From Pseudogymnoascus destructans (lineage: Eukaryota; Ascomycota; Leotiomycetes; Thelebolales; Thelebolaceae): 64,000 nucleotides of DNA. The DNA is taken from assembly GCF_001641265.1 (NCBI RefSeq), contig NW_020167534.1, positions 806,001-870,000 on the forward strand, in the 5' to 3' direction. Of this stretch, positions 33,174 to 43,016 are shown one piece after another (positions within the stretch are counted from its first letter, which is position 1; every line of letters starts with the position of its first letter). The translations under genes were made by a program, and so were the position numbers. The notes under the pieces are model-generated. The model was not told the DNA's origin. It did not search any database and worked only from the letters and a program-made list of their open reading frames with translations.

Positions 33174-34268
33174 ATGGCGTCCCAGATCTCAGGCGAGAAC
33201 CGAATCCTGGTTATAGGACTGGGCGTGTCCGTCGTTGCAGCCCTGGGGCTTATGCGGTACATGCTCATCGCCTTTCGTGACGCTGCTGAAATCGAACAGC
33301 CAGCGCCAAAGACGCAATACATCGACCAAAAGACCGAGGATGCTTTGATGCCCAGCACGCTCGAGAAGCTCATCAGCAGTCATAACAAGGATATACAAGG
33401 AGTTGCATCACGGATTGTTCTTGATAGGGCTCTCCACGATGTTGATACCATCGGTGGTTTACTGTGGGTGGTTACGAGCAAGGACCCCGAAAGACGGGAG
33501 AAAGCCCTGCGGGTTCTTCATCTGATCTGTGGCGAAAGTAATTAAACCCTGATAATGACCGAGAATTCCTTGCTTAGCAGTACTACAGGTTCCCTCGCCG
33601 ATGTCTACCACCACAGTGTCATCAAGGCGATTGTCACAGCGCTCAAGGACTTAGCTATGGAGATCGACTACCCCCTCTACGACTGCGAGTTCGACGACTT
33701 CGACTTCCGCGACCCGGCCGAGAACGTGGCGCTGATGACGCTGGAGCTACTGATCAGCGATCAATCGGCGCGATACCTGGCCAAGACAGGCTTTGTTGAA
33801 CACTGGCTTGCTCGCCAGAATTGGGGCAGCACACCCGAGGAGATACAAAAGAGCTTTCTCTGTTTATATCGCCTCCAGGCGGATGCGAGACGGGGCAATC
33901 CGCTCTCGAACATCGTCCATAAGTTAGCTGGGCAACAGCTAGGTGTTCAGAAGCTTGTCGCTACGGGTCTGATTGAACGGCCTGAGTCTATACATGTAGT
34001 TGGGTTTAATAAGGGCTACAGTCTTTATGGTGACAATCGTGAGGCGCCGTACTGGCAGACTACTGGGCCTAGTGGGGATGTTGTCACATATAGTCTGGAA
34101 GAGGTACTTGCGGCAACTAACAATGGCACCGGCGAGGTCGCTAGAGACTCGAGGAGGCCTGTTGAGCAGAGTGCAGAAGAGCGTCGTTTACGGAGGCGTA
34201 ATCGGGAGGTCATGGTCCTGCATGATGGGTCGCAACCTCTAGCCATGATGGATATCATTGAACTTTAA
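33174..34268 (+). CDS. Membrane-anchored uncharacterised protein, 2 exons, 347 aa
   Basis: Exons 33174-33537 and 33589-34268 join in frame through a 51-nt intron (GTAATT to TACAG). The N-terminus has one transmembrane helix (ILVIGLGVSVVAALGLMRYM) followed by a charged linker, so a type I/III anchored or outer-membrane protein is likely. The rest is helical with an armadillo-like feel (for example RREKALRVLHLICGE and EIQKSFLCLYRLQADARRG). The C-terminus is basic (EERRLRRRNREVM). I do not recognise a family. The intron 3' site is chosen because it is the only nearby AG that keeps the long downstream frame; the junction is moderately certain. Confidence 0.72.
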
Positions 34269-34864
34269 GGCCATCAGCCGCAGAAAAAAGTATCAACTTG
34301 ATTGTGTCTGGAACCAACCTCCTTTTTCGTGCTTCAAATCCGCTCCATCCCAGAGCCGCTTCCTTGGCATAGTCGTAAGTCCTGCAGCTAAAAGTGTAAG
34401 AGGAGGATATGAGTGTTCTGAGACGGAAATATGCTGACCGACGATGACTTCCTCTTTGGCACTTGGCGGTGAGCTACAGGGGCAGGGGCCAATTACTTCT
34501 TGGTGCGTGCCGCCCTCCTGCATGTGCTGCGTTACCTCGAACATGTACTGTACAGTAAATAAGAGGAAAAAGAACCTTTCCCTTCAGCTCAACAACAACA
34601 AAGCAAACATTGCTGCTGAATGGGACGATCTGTTCATAGCATTGACGACGACAACGACGACCACGACCACGACCACTTTTATTTCCTTTGTTTTTGCGAG
34701 TTACTGTAGTTACGGGTCCTGGCATTCCTCCTTGCGTCCACAGCGGGAACTTTGATCACGTTTTCCCCGTTGTAGTGGTGTGTGGACGGCAGTGTACCGC
34801 CTCCCCGACGCGCGAACCCAAAACAAACGGTGACCGGCAAAATAAATAATAGGGACGATTCTCC
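34269..34864. other. Intergenic region
   Basis: 596 bp between the membrane-anchored gene and the CLIP-170-like gene. It contains a short imperfect ACGACC/ACCACG repeat at about 34645-34677 and otherwise only short ORFs. Confidence 0.45.
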
Positions 34865-37500
34865 ATGTCGACCCAAACACCCCCAACGCCGCGCCGCACT
34901 CTCCTCCGACCACGACCTTCTCTGACCAAATTTTCCGGCGGCATTAATACAGTTTCGACTCCTAATCTTTCCAGTGCATATTCCAACGCCGCTGCCCCGC
35001 CAGTACCCACTCTTGGTGGCAGCAGGGTCGCTGGCCTCCTGGCCCGGAAGACATCACTCAGTGCCCTTACTCAGGGCTCTTTGGCCACCATCCCTGATGC
35101 CAGTGAAACTTACGGATTGAGTACGGTACTGGACGAGGATTCTCTCGCTGGTGAGGGACAGGGAAATATGGCACAACATACACCAAGGGGCGACGAGGGC
35201 GAGGTGGAGGTTGGCGAGCTGGTGGACGTACCTGGGCACATGCATGGAACTGTGAAGTTCCTGGGAACTGTGGCAGGCAAGAAAGGCGTATTCGCAGGTG
35301 TAGAGCTGAGCGAGGAGTACTCTTCAAGGGGCAAGAACAACGGAGATGTGGATGGGTAAGCCCACTGATCCGTGTCGCAAACGATGGCCACTGACTCCTA
35401 TTTAGTGTTTCGTACTTCAAGACCTCCATACCGGGCGCAGGTATATTTCTTCCTGTAGCGAGAGCCACTCGCCGCAGTTCACGATCGACATCTGGAAGCT
35501 CGTTCCCTCACACACCGACGACACCGGGGAGCAGTCGCGGAGGCCAGGGGTACCAAACATATACACCTCCAACTCCGTCGCTTCCGAACTTCAGCCAATC
35601 TTTAGGACCTGGACGCGCTCCAAGCCCGCAGTTTAAAAGATCAAGGCCATCACTCCCCAGACCTGAATCGCCTTTGCGACTGCCACAGGCTTCGAGGCCA
35701 TCGATTAGCGCTACACCTGGTCCCAAGGGCGCTCCACGTTATGCGCCTAGCCCGTCGCCAGCGAAGTTCGGACAGAGTGTGAGAGGTACAAGAGACACAG
35801 CAGGAGACCCGCCAAAGAAGCTCGCATTCACCCCGAGGAACCCTATAAAATCGGGCGTCGGACCGAGGAGTGCGTCTGCCCTTGGTGGCGCGCCTATGAA
35901 CTACAGCGACGATGAAACTACACCAATCGGCACTGCCAGGACCACAAATAATAACGAGAGCTTAGGCTCGACCTCCTCCTTCAATGCCAAGTTGCGTCCT
36001 GCTGAGGCGAGAGCAAAAGAACATGAAGAGGACCTTCAAAGGTTACGAACACAGTTGGAGGAACGGGACAAGCAGCTGAAGGAACAGGCGACCAGTCTTG
36101 CTGAGATGGAGAACAGCTTGGCTGAAGTTCAGTCATTAATGGGTGGCTCGGATGCTGGCAGCAAGAACAGGGGTAGCATGGAGGATCGGGATACTTCACA
36201 GTTGCGAACGCTGCTGCGCGAGAAGAACGAGAAGATCGCCATGCTTACGTCGGAATTCGATGCACACCGAGCGGATTTCAGGAGTACGATCGACACGCTG
36301 GAGATGGCGAGTAATGAGACGGAACGTGTCTACGAGAAGCGGGTCGAGGACCTCGTACAGGAGCTCAGAGAGCATCAAGACCGAAGTGATGACGTGCACA
36401 GCGTCGCAGCTCAACTGAAGCAGCTAGAAGAGCTTGTTCAGGAGCTCGAGGAAGGCCTGGAGGATGCTCGGCGCGGAGAATCAGAAGCGCGTGGGGAAGT
36501 CGAGTTCCTGCGAGGCGAGGTGGAGCGCGGTCGTGCAGAGCTGCGCCGAGAACGTGAGAAAGCAGCAGCTGCTCAGCAAGAAGCGCCACGCCAAAACGAA
36601 GCCTCGGGATCAAAGGAACTGGAACAGCGTGACGACGAAATCAGGGGCCTGAAAGCAATCATTCACTCTCTGAGTCGCGACCAAGTACCTGACACTGACT
36701 CGCAAAGGACCCCTACACAGCGACACGGCAGCGTTGGTAGTCGTAACAAACGCCAAAGCCAAGGATTGTCCGAGTCTGCAGAGGACCGCCAGGCGCGTGA
36801 AGCTTTAGAGAATGAGGTTACTGAGCTTCGCCGCACAGTCGAGTCAAAATCTAACCGCGAGGAAGAGCTCCAGCGTGAATTGGAGGAACTCAAGCGAGGC
36901 AGCACAGTCGGCTCATTGAAGAACCAACGTGCCAGCGCAATCACGATTGGAAGCACTGGCACTGTCACAGCAGACAAGCAACTCAACAAGGACGTCTGTA
37001 GCTCTGTCGGAAGCTGGCGCGACAGGCCAACGGGATCACCCGAAACCCACAGGAGAGGCAATACCCTCGAGACGATGGCAGAAAGCGACACATACTCCGC
37101 CACGACCGAGGGCAGTGTCCTCTGGTGTGAGATTTGCGAGACCGGCGGACACGATATTCTCACCTGTACAAACATGTTTGGCGCAAAGTCAGCGACAAGC
37201 AACAACACCAGATCCCATCTTGCGAACAACCCGAACCCGCCTGCGCCCTCGCGTAATGGCAGGGACATCTCCCGGGAAGGCCTGAAGCCATACCCGCCAA
37301 AGATGGAGAACTACAGACCCGCTCCTCTATCGCCAGCCAAGAAGCCAAGTGCGCCCCCTGTATCCATCCTCCCCAACCCCTCCATCGATGGGCCTGTGGC
37401 TGGGAAGGAGAGCGGCGTCATCGATGTGAATAGATGGTGTGCACTCTGCGAGCGCGACGGGCACGAGAGCGTAGACTGCCCCTTTGAAGATGCCTTCTGA
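34865..37500 (+). CDS. CLIP-170-like microtubule plus-end protein, 2 exons, 861 aa
   Basis: Exons 34865-35355 and 35406-37500; the 50-nt intron falls inside the CAP-Gly domain and phases agree. CAP-Gly is at about residues 115-180: GTVKFLGTVAGKKGVFAGVE, then GKNNGDVDG, where the usual GKNDG reads GKNNG, and VSYFKTSIPGAGIFLPV. A Ser/Pro-rich basic linker follows (about 185-360), then a long coiled coil (about 370-690) and two C-terminal CCHC zinc knuckles, WCEICETGGHDILTC and WCALCERDGHESVDC, ending FEDAF. This order matches fungal CLIP-170/Bik1/Tip1 proteins, which track growing microtubule ends and bind dynein regulators through the knuckles. Confidence 0.9.
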
Positions 37501-38345
37501 GGAGGTTGTAACGAACGTTCATTGATGGATTTTTTCTTCATATTTTTTTTCTTTTGCCCCTTCGTTTCACACTCTACTTACTGGAGGATTTGGTCCAGTT
37601 CAGGGACAGGCTTTCTTCGAAGCATGCAACGAGTTGTCAGATTTAGCGTTGCGATATGATACCACTGATGGCTGGACTGGACTTGGACTGTATGAATATT
37701 TCTTTTATGATGATGGGCGGCTACACATATGATGGGGTGGGTATATAATGAATCACTCGAGTTAATGTAACTTATTAATAAACATCTAACCTGGATGGCT
37801 GGGCTGAAGGAATTTCTGCAACATCCTTGGAGCGTATGCAGAGGCCCCAAATGATGCTAGTTAGAGCAGCCCCCCACGAGGCCACGGGCATTTGCTCCCC
37901 CTTCAGTACTGTCATCGTTCGCTGTTACCTAGCCTTGCGATCAAAGGTCGAAATCGAGCCAAGCACACCACAACTTGAAGCGACGCTTGCTCAAAACCTC
38001 ACGGCTTCACACCAGGACCGAAGGCTAATTGCTATTGTCTAGGAGTTTGCCGCCGCTGAAAAAGGCCCTCTATATTACCAGTCCTGTGAGATTACTAGCC
38101 TTCTACGATAGAGTGCGACAGAGACAGAGTTTCTTGTTGCGTGTCGCGTGTCGCATAACGCGGTCCTGGGAGATGGACAGATTGAACGCAAGTAGGTCGT
38201 GTAGCCATCTTGTGTCTCCTAAAGTTAACTGAGATACAGTCCAAAATTCTCAGCAATGGTCGGGGGACAGGCGGAAAACGAATTCGAGTATTAGTCGGAC
38301 CTTCTCGAGAAGCAACACAAGTGGTGTCTATCTTCAGTAGTTGAT
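37501..38345. other. Gene-poor transition into the repeat-rich block
   Basis: 845 bp after the CLIP-170-like gene. It holds its 3' UTR and then sequence without recognisable genes; the last part may be the decayed 5' end of the NLR-type pseudogene. No repeat ends are visible. Confidence 0.4.
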
Positions 38346-39590
38346 AAGAAAGGCCCATTGGGATTGAACACTCTACATGATCCATTAGATGCTATCGCGG
38401 ATTTAATATTTGTACACGGGCTTGGAGGAGGTTCCCAAAGTACCTGTACCGAATCCCAAAATGGAGCTTTGGATCCCGGTCTCTACTGGCCAGAAAGGTG
38501 GCTGCCATATGAAGATGGCTTTAGCGATGTACGGATACATTCTTTCGGATATGATTCGAACTGGACGAAAGAAAGCACCCTGAACATCCATGACTTCGCG
38601 AAGTCTCTTCTTGTCGCGATAATGGACTGCCCCGCAATTGTAAAGAGAAATTCAAATGTGAGTTCAATACTCTAGAATGATTGAGAAAGCTCGGCCTAAA
38701 CTTTTATCGATTCCGCTGGTCTTTGCTGCGCATAGCATGGGCGGGCTTGTCGTTTAAGAAATCATACATAATTGCGAGAGCCTCACACGAATATACCATG
38801 ATTGCGACACGCACCAAGGCAATGTTCTTTCTTACTACTCCTCATCGTGGATCTAGCAACGACATTCACTAGAATTCTTAGCCTAACGTTAGGAAGTCGA
38901 CCATTTGTTATGGATCTTCATCGGAATTCTCAAATTACACAATCAATATACGATGAGTTCCCGACATTATGTGAGGAACTCCAACTGTACTCTTTTTACG
39001 AAACCATCCCGACAAATAGGAGTGACTAAAGCAATTATCGTACAACGAGACATGGCGACTCTAGGATATCGTAACGAGCGCATGGCATATCTCAATGCGG
39101 ATCATCGGCACGTCGTCAAGTTTCTTAACCCCAAGGATGTCAACTACAGGACTGTCCGCAAATTGATAGCAAAAAGGATCTAGCCGCCCTACAAGATCAG
39201 TTGAACCTCTGCCTTCAAATTTCAGAAGCCCCTACTGATGAATTAATGGCAGCCTAGTCTGCGAGAATACCAGGAGCGAGTGGATTTTAAGAAGGGATGT
39301 GTTCTTAGAATGGAGAAACTCAATGAACCCCTGGATCTATTGGGTCGGCGCAAGTCCGGCAACGGGAAAGTCTATATTATGTGGCTTCGTTATTAAGCAT
39401 CTTAAAGATGCAGACCTAAATTGCTGTTACTATTTTTTCACCCATGGGGACAAGGACAAGTCACGGATCACATTATGCTTAATCGTCGTGACCAAACTTT
39501 TCGCTTCACTCAAGGTTGGAGTAAGCAACATGCGCCACTTCACGCGAGAGGAAGCAAGTTGCGCCAACTCACGATTTTGAGAGTAAGTAC
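38346..39590 (+). pseudogene. Decayed NLR-type gene: alpha/beta hydrolase (SesB-like) plus NACHT
   Basis: Fragments in different frames line up with the common fungal NLR layout. First an N-terminal hydrolase domain with DLIFVHGLGGGSQSTCTES (about 38400-38460) and AHSMGGLVV (about 38725), which carries the nucleophile serine elbow. Then a region with TTPHRGS and FYETIPTN, a linker with NADHRHVVKF, and the start of a NACHT ATPase with P-loop GASPATGKSI near 39349. Several stops and frameshifts separate them (for example TAA directly after GGLVV), and the gene ends before the repeat-rich region at about 39590, so no sensor repeats remain. Fungal NLRs of this type act in non-self recognition and regulated cell death. 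Confidence 0.8.
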
Positions 39591-40567
39591 TAGCCCATAG
39601 TAATTTGTATGTAAAGGTACATAATCTGCCTACTCTATTGAATTATCACTTTGACTCCCACGCTCGCTCCCATCCTCACTCCCACGCTCGCTCCCACACT
39701 CGCCCGCAATCTCATACTCCTCCTCGCCCTCACTTTCAGAGGCTTCCGGGTCCTCCCACTCTAGAGGAATTGGGAGGCTGGCATTAGTGTAGAATGCCAC
39801 CCTCTTTTTCCGGAGGCGTTCCTGCTTCCGGGCCTCAATTCCAGCTCTACGGAGCTGTTTGCGGGCCCGGTTGATAGCCTGGTGGGCTATCCGGGCTTCT
39901 TTGGCCTGGAGCTTCTGGGCTAAACAATCAGCTTTTTCAGCCCGAAGCTCGTGGGCTCGGTCAGCAGAGAGCTCGCCTCCAAATTGAAGGCGGGCCCTAC
40001 TTCGGCTTGCCCGCTTTTTGGACTCCTCGACCTGCCGCCGTACAGTACGCAGGTCAAGCTCCTGGAGTTGGCCGGCTACTACTACCTCTTCAGTGCCGGT
40101 AAGCCAATTCCTGTAGCTCTGCTTCGAGGGGCTACTAAAGCCTTCTGGAACCCGCTGTTTCCAGTGCTGTAGCCCCTCTTCTACCCCCCTAAAAGTCGTG
40201 GGTTTAGGTGTAGAAACTCGGATTGGTAGAGTAGGTATAGGCATAGGTGTAGGCTCTATAGTAGGCTGCGAGTACGTACGTAGTTTTGCAAGAGCTACAG
40301 CACAGCTAACCGGCCAAATACCAGCTTTCTGAAAAGCGGATATTATAGTAGACTCCTTAAAGGTCTGCTCTGTAAGGACACAGGGCACCCAGCTCACAGT
40401 AATAGCATATGAGAGTGCGAGTTGGAGGCTAAACGGATGCTATCCTATAGGTCTACTACGAAGGATACAAAAAAGATGATGGGGGAACCCCGTGAGTCGA
40501 TTGTCTCAAGTACCCGAAACCAAAACGACTCAGTTCCGACTCGGTTAGCCCACCCAAATGATCCCAC

Positions 40568-41042
40568 TGTTACGACGGAACAAGAAGGCTGGCCAACTAC
40601 AGGACAGGAAGGAGGGAGGTCGCATGAGACCGGCCCTGGTACCTGGAGGGGCAGCGGGGAATAGTAGTTCCGAAAGTATCACGTGACGGACTCGCAGGAT
40701 GATGAGAAGAGTCCTAAGAGTCCAGGACTCCGAGGACTCGAGTGAGTTCCCAGGAGTCCACTAGGCACGTGACGGACTCGCAGGATGATGAGAAGAATCC
40801 TAAGAGTCCAGGACTCCGAGGACTCGAGTGAGTTCCCAGGAGTCCACTAGGCACGACGCCACTATATAAGTAGATAGTTAGTTCTTAGATAGGAGCTTCG
40901 TGCTCAACTCAATACAGTATTTGTTATATACTAGTAACGTGTTACTTGAAGCCTTTGTGTCTGATCCCCTGCCTCCTCTGATAAGTAAACCTTTACGCAA
41001 GAGAACCTCTGTGCCTTCTATCGTTTAGAAGTCAGCGTTACA
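40568..41042. mobile_element. Solo LTR A1 (475 bp) nested in LTR B1
   Basis: Ends TGTTACG and CGTTACA are inverted and 475 bp apart. The perfect 5-bp duplication CCCAC is at 40563-40567 and 41043-41047. It has a TATATAAG-like promoter segment and is nearly identical to copy A2 at 50207-50681. It inserted after B1. Confidence 0.92.
40680..40851. repeat. 86-bp tandem duplication inside LTR A1
   Basis: Two successive 86-bp units, each starting CACGTGACGGACTCGCAGGA, differ at only a few sites. The same duplication is present in copy A2, so it predates both insertions and is a fixed feature of the family. Confidence 0.85.
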
Positions 41043-41152
41043 CCCACGTGACGCTCCAGCTACCCAGAGTCTACTCCCTAGAATGAGAGACGAGAAGGCA
41101 TCCTTACATGCTCCCGCATGCGAGTGAGATCCCGCATAAAGGACTGGAGGTC

Positions 41153-42061
41153 TGTAATGGTGGGTGCACCAGATGTGAGAATCTAGCCACCCAAGGAAGG
41201 GATGATTTTACTAAGACAACACACTGTCTTAGGAAAAAGAGCCAAAGGGTCGTAGCTTAGACTATTCCACAATGCAGCAATCAGGTGTATGATGTAGTGG
41301 AGTGGTTTAGACAAGTTGTAACAAATGTTGAGTCTGAGAACTCAGGGATAAGTCAGAGGTTAGCACCTCACTGACTTTTCAGAAACAAGGAATAACAAGA
41401 TCAATGCTTGGAAGCTTGGAAAAGACGTGGAAGTATGTGATAGTCGATTTACTGTATTGTCTGCTTGCCCTTTCTTAAGGAAAGGGCAATCCTATTTATG
41501 CTAAAGGAGTGTAGTTCTCTCATTTTCCAAGACTTTACATGACTAACCAGGCTTGGTAACTGTAGTCGACGTAAGAGAATCCCATAGAACCATCTCCTAG
41601 GTTCCTAGCCTATAGGAAGTGAAAGGAGGTCCAAGGTCAGAGTACCCCTATAGACAAATTATGTCATAACTTAACCAATCTTGTGGGTAACTAAGGAGCG
41701 ATGACGTGTAATGAATCATAGAGGGTTGTAGAAGCTTTTGGAGCTATCGTTCATGTTCCTAGGCCTCTAGTTGATAGAGATATGTCATGTGTAGTATTAG
41801 CCCAGTAACTAAGGAGTGATGTCATGTAATGAATCATAGAGGGTTGTAGAGATATGCTATGTGGTCATATCGGCCCAGTAACTAAGGAGCAATGACGTGT
41901 AATGAATCATAGAGGGTTGTAGCAATCATTGAGTAGTATTGCTCTTGTTGTTGGTGTGACAAGCCAAAATATGTATAGTGACTTGTAGGTTTGAGGAGGA
42001 GATTTCTAAGTTTGCTCTTGAGTTTGATAGCAAACTGAGTGCAACGAATGTCAGTATGGCA
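41153..42061. mobile_element. LTR C1 (909 bp)
   Basis: Starts TGTAATGGTGGGTGCACC and ends GTCAGTATGGCA, 909 bp. It matches, in reverse, the solo LTR C2 at 57389-58297, which has the same length. The left flank is the pogo transposase fragment and the right flank is copia pol sequence. The flanking pentamers (AGGTC and ATTAT) differ, so it is not a clean solo LTR; either it is the 5' LTR of a deleted element or its right flank was rearranged. It contains several near-repeats of TCATAGAGGGTTGTAGA. Confidence 0.8.
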
Positions 42062-42943
42062 ATTATCCAAAAGGAACGCAGAGTGCAAAGCCAGAAGCTT
42101 GCCTCAAGGGCAGAAGTCAGCATTCTCGTTGGATATGAGGGTCATAACATTTTTCGAGTTTACGTCCCCTCTCGAGCTGGAGAGAAGATTATAAGAACTT
42201 CGCATGCTCAATTTGATGAAGGCAGTGGTTTCATTACAGAGCCAACATTTGACCAAATCAGTGACGAAAATGTCCAAGCAGCCCACATCAACGCAGTGGA
42301 AGAAATGGATGAACTGCAATACCCTCCACCTTCCGTCTCAATGAATAAGACTATGAAGGACAGACTCTAGACCTAATTCACAATCAGGAGGATGCGGAAG
42401 AAACTCCTCAAGATCAGCCAGATGCAGAAATCGAGCATGAGGAGCGCGAACCTCCAAGGAAGACCCAAACTCGCAAAGTCTGGGTTCCTATTGCTGAACA
42501 CAATCAAGTCACGAGAAGCCAAGCAAAGGATGCTGCTTCATCTCGAAATGCCATGTATGCAGAGGAAGAACAGGAATATCAAGACGAAGATTTCCAAAAT
42601 GCATTTTTCACAGGCACAGAATACAACTCAGATCCGCAAACCAAGGAGCTCTTGCACTTGCAGAGAAACCAGAGTTTCATCAGCGAACGAAGCACATCGA
42701 CATCAAATACCACTACATCTGAAATCAAGTGAAGGAAAACCTTGTTGATCTATATTATGTGTATACGAAGGAGATGGCTGCAGATGGACTGACGAAGCCA
42801 CTATCAACGATGGATCATCAGAGATTCATTGAGCTGATCAAGCTTAAACAGCTTCCAAAGATGGACTGATTATAGGTTACGGATGAAGAACTAGGGGTGC
42901 TACTAACTGTTGATATGTTTTCTACAATATCACCAGAGGGGTG
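42062..42943 (+). pseudogene. Ty1/copia pol fragment (deleted)
   Basis: Translated pieces match copia polyproteins: the linker after integrase (SRAEVSILVGYEGHNIFRVY and FDEGSGFITEP) and the RNase H end (VDLYYVYTKEMAADGLTKPL near 42750). The reverse transcriptase core is missing, frames are broken, and a purine-rich tract (CCAGAGGGG) comes just before the next LTR. A decayed and internally deleted element. Confidence 0.8.
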
Positions 42944-43016
42944 TGTTGCAGGAATCGGGGTTCAGAGCCACGGGAGCCACTGGCGTGGCACCCACCCACA
43001 TATATAGTTCTCAGTA

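Larger units (their letters stand above)
40371..41108. mobile_element. Solo LTR B1 (258 bp), interrupted by LTR A1
   Basis: Ends TGTAAGGA and TCCTTACA are inverted. The 5-bp duplication TGCTC flanks it at 40366-40370 and 41109-41113. Without the nested LTR A1 and its duplication the element is 258 bp, the same length as copy B2. It sits in the pogo transposase fragment. No internal retrotransposon sequence is present, so it is a recombined solo LTR. Confidence 0.9.
39630..41152 (-). pseudogene. Pogo/Fot1-type transposase, C-terminal fragment, split by nested LTRs
   Basis: The minus-strand frame gives FMRDLTRMRE (41152-41109), then after the LTR insert QTFKESTIISAFQKAGIWP and a basic, coiled C-terminal tail with an acidic end (40370-39630). 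This matches the region after the catalytic domain in pogo-like transposases. The N-terminus and the catalytic residues are lost: LTR C1 begins directly at 41153. About 245 codons remain open, so decay is limited. Confidence 0.75.

Noticed and set aside
34645..34677. ACGACC/ACCACG run as a telomere- or microsatellite-type feature
   Set aside because: Too short and imperfect; not a telomeric repeat.
36663..37268. 201-codon minus-strand frame over the CLIP-170-like gene
   Set aside because: Antisense of the coiled-coil and zinc-knuckle coding region, rich in Ser/Arg/Leu as expected from codon complement.
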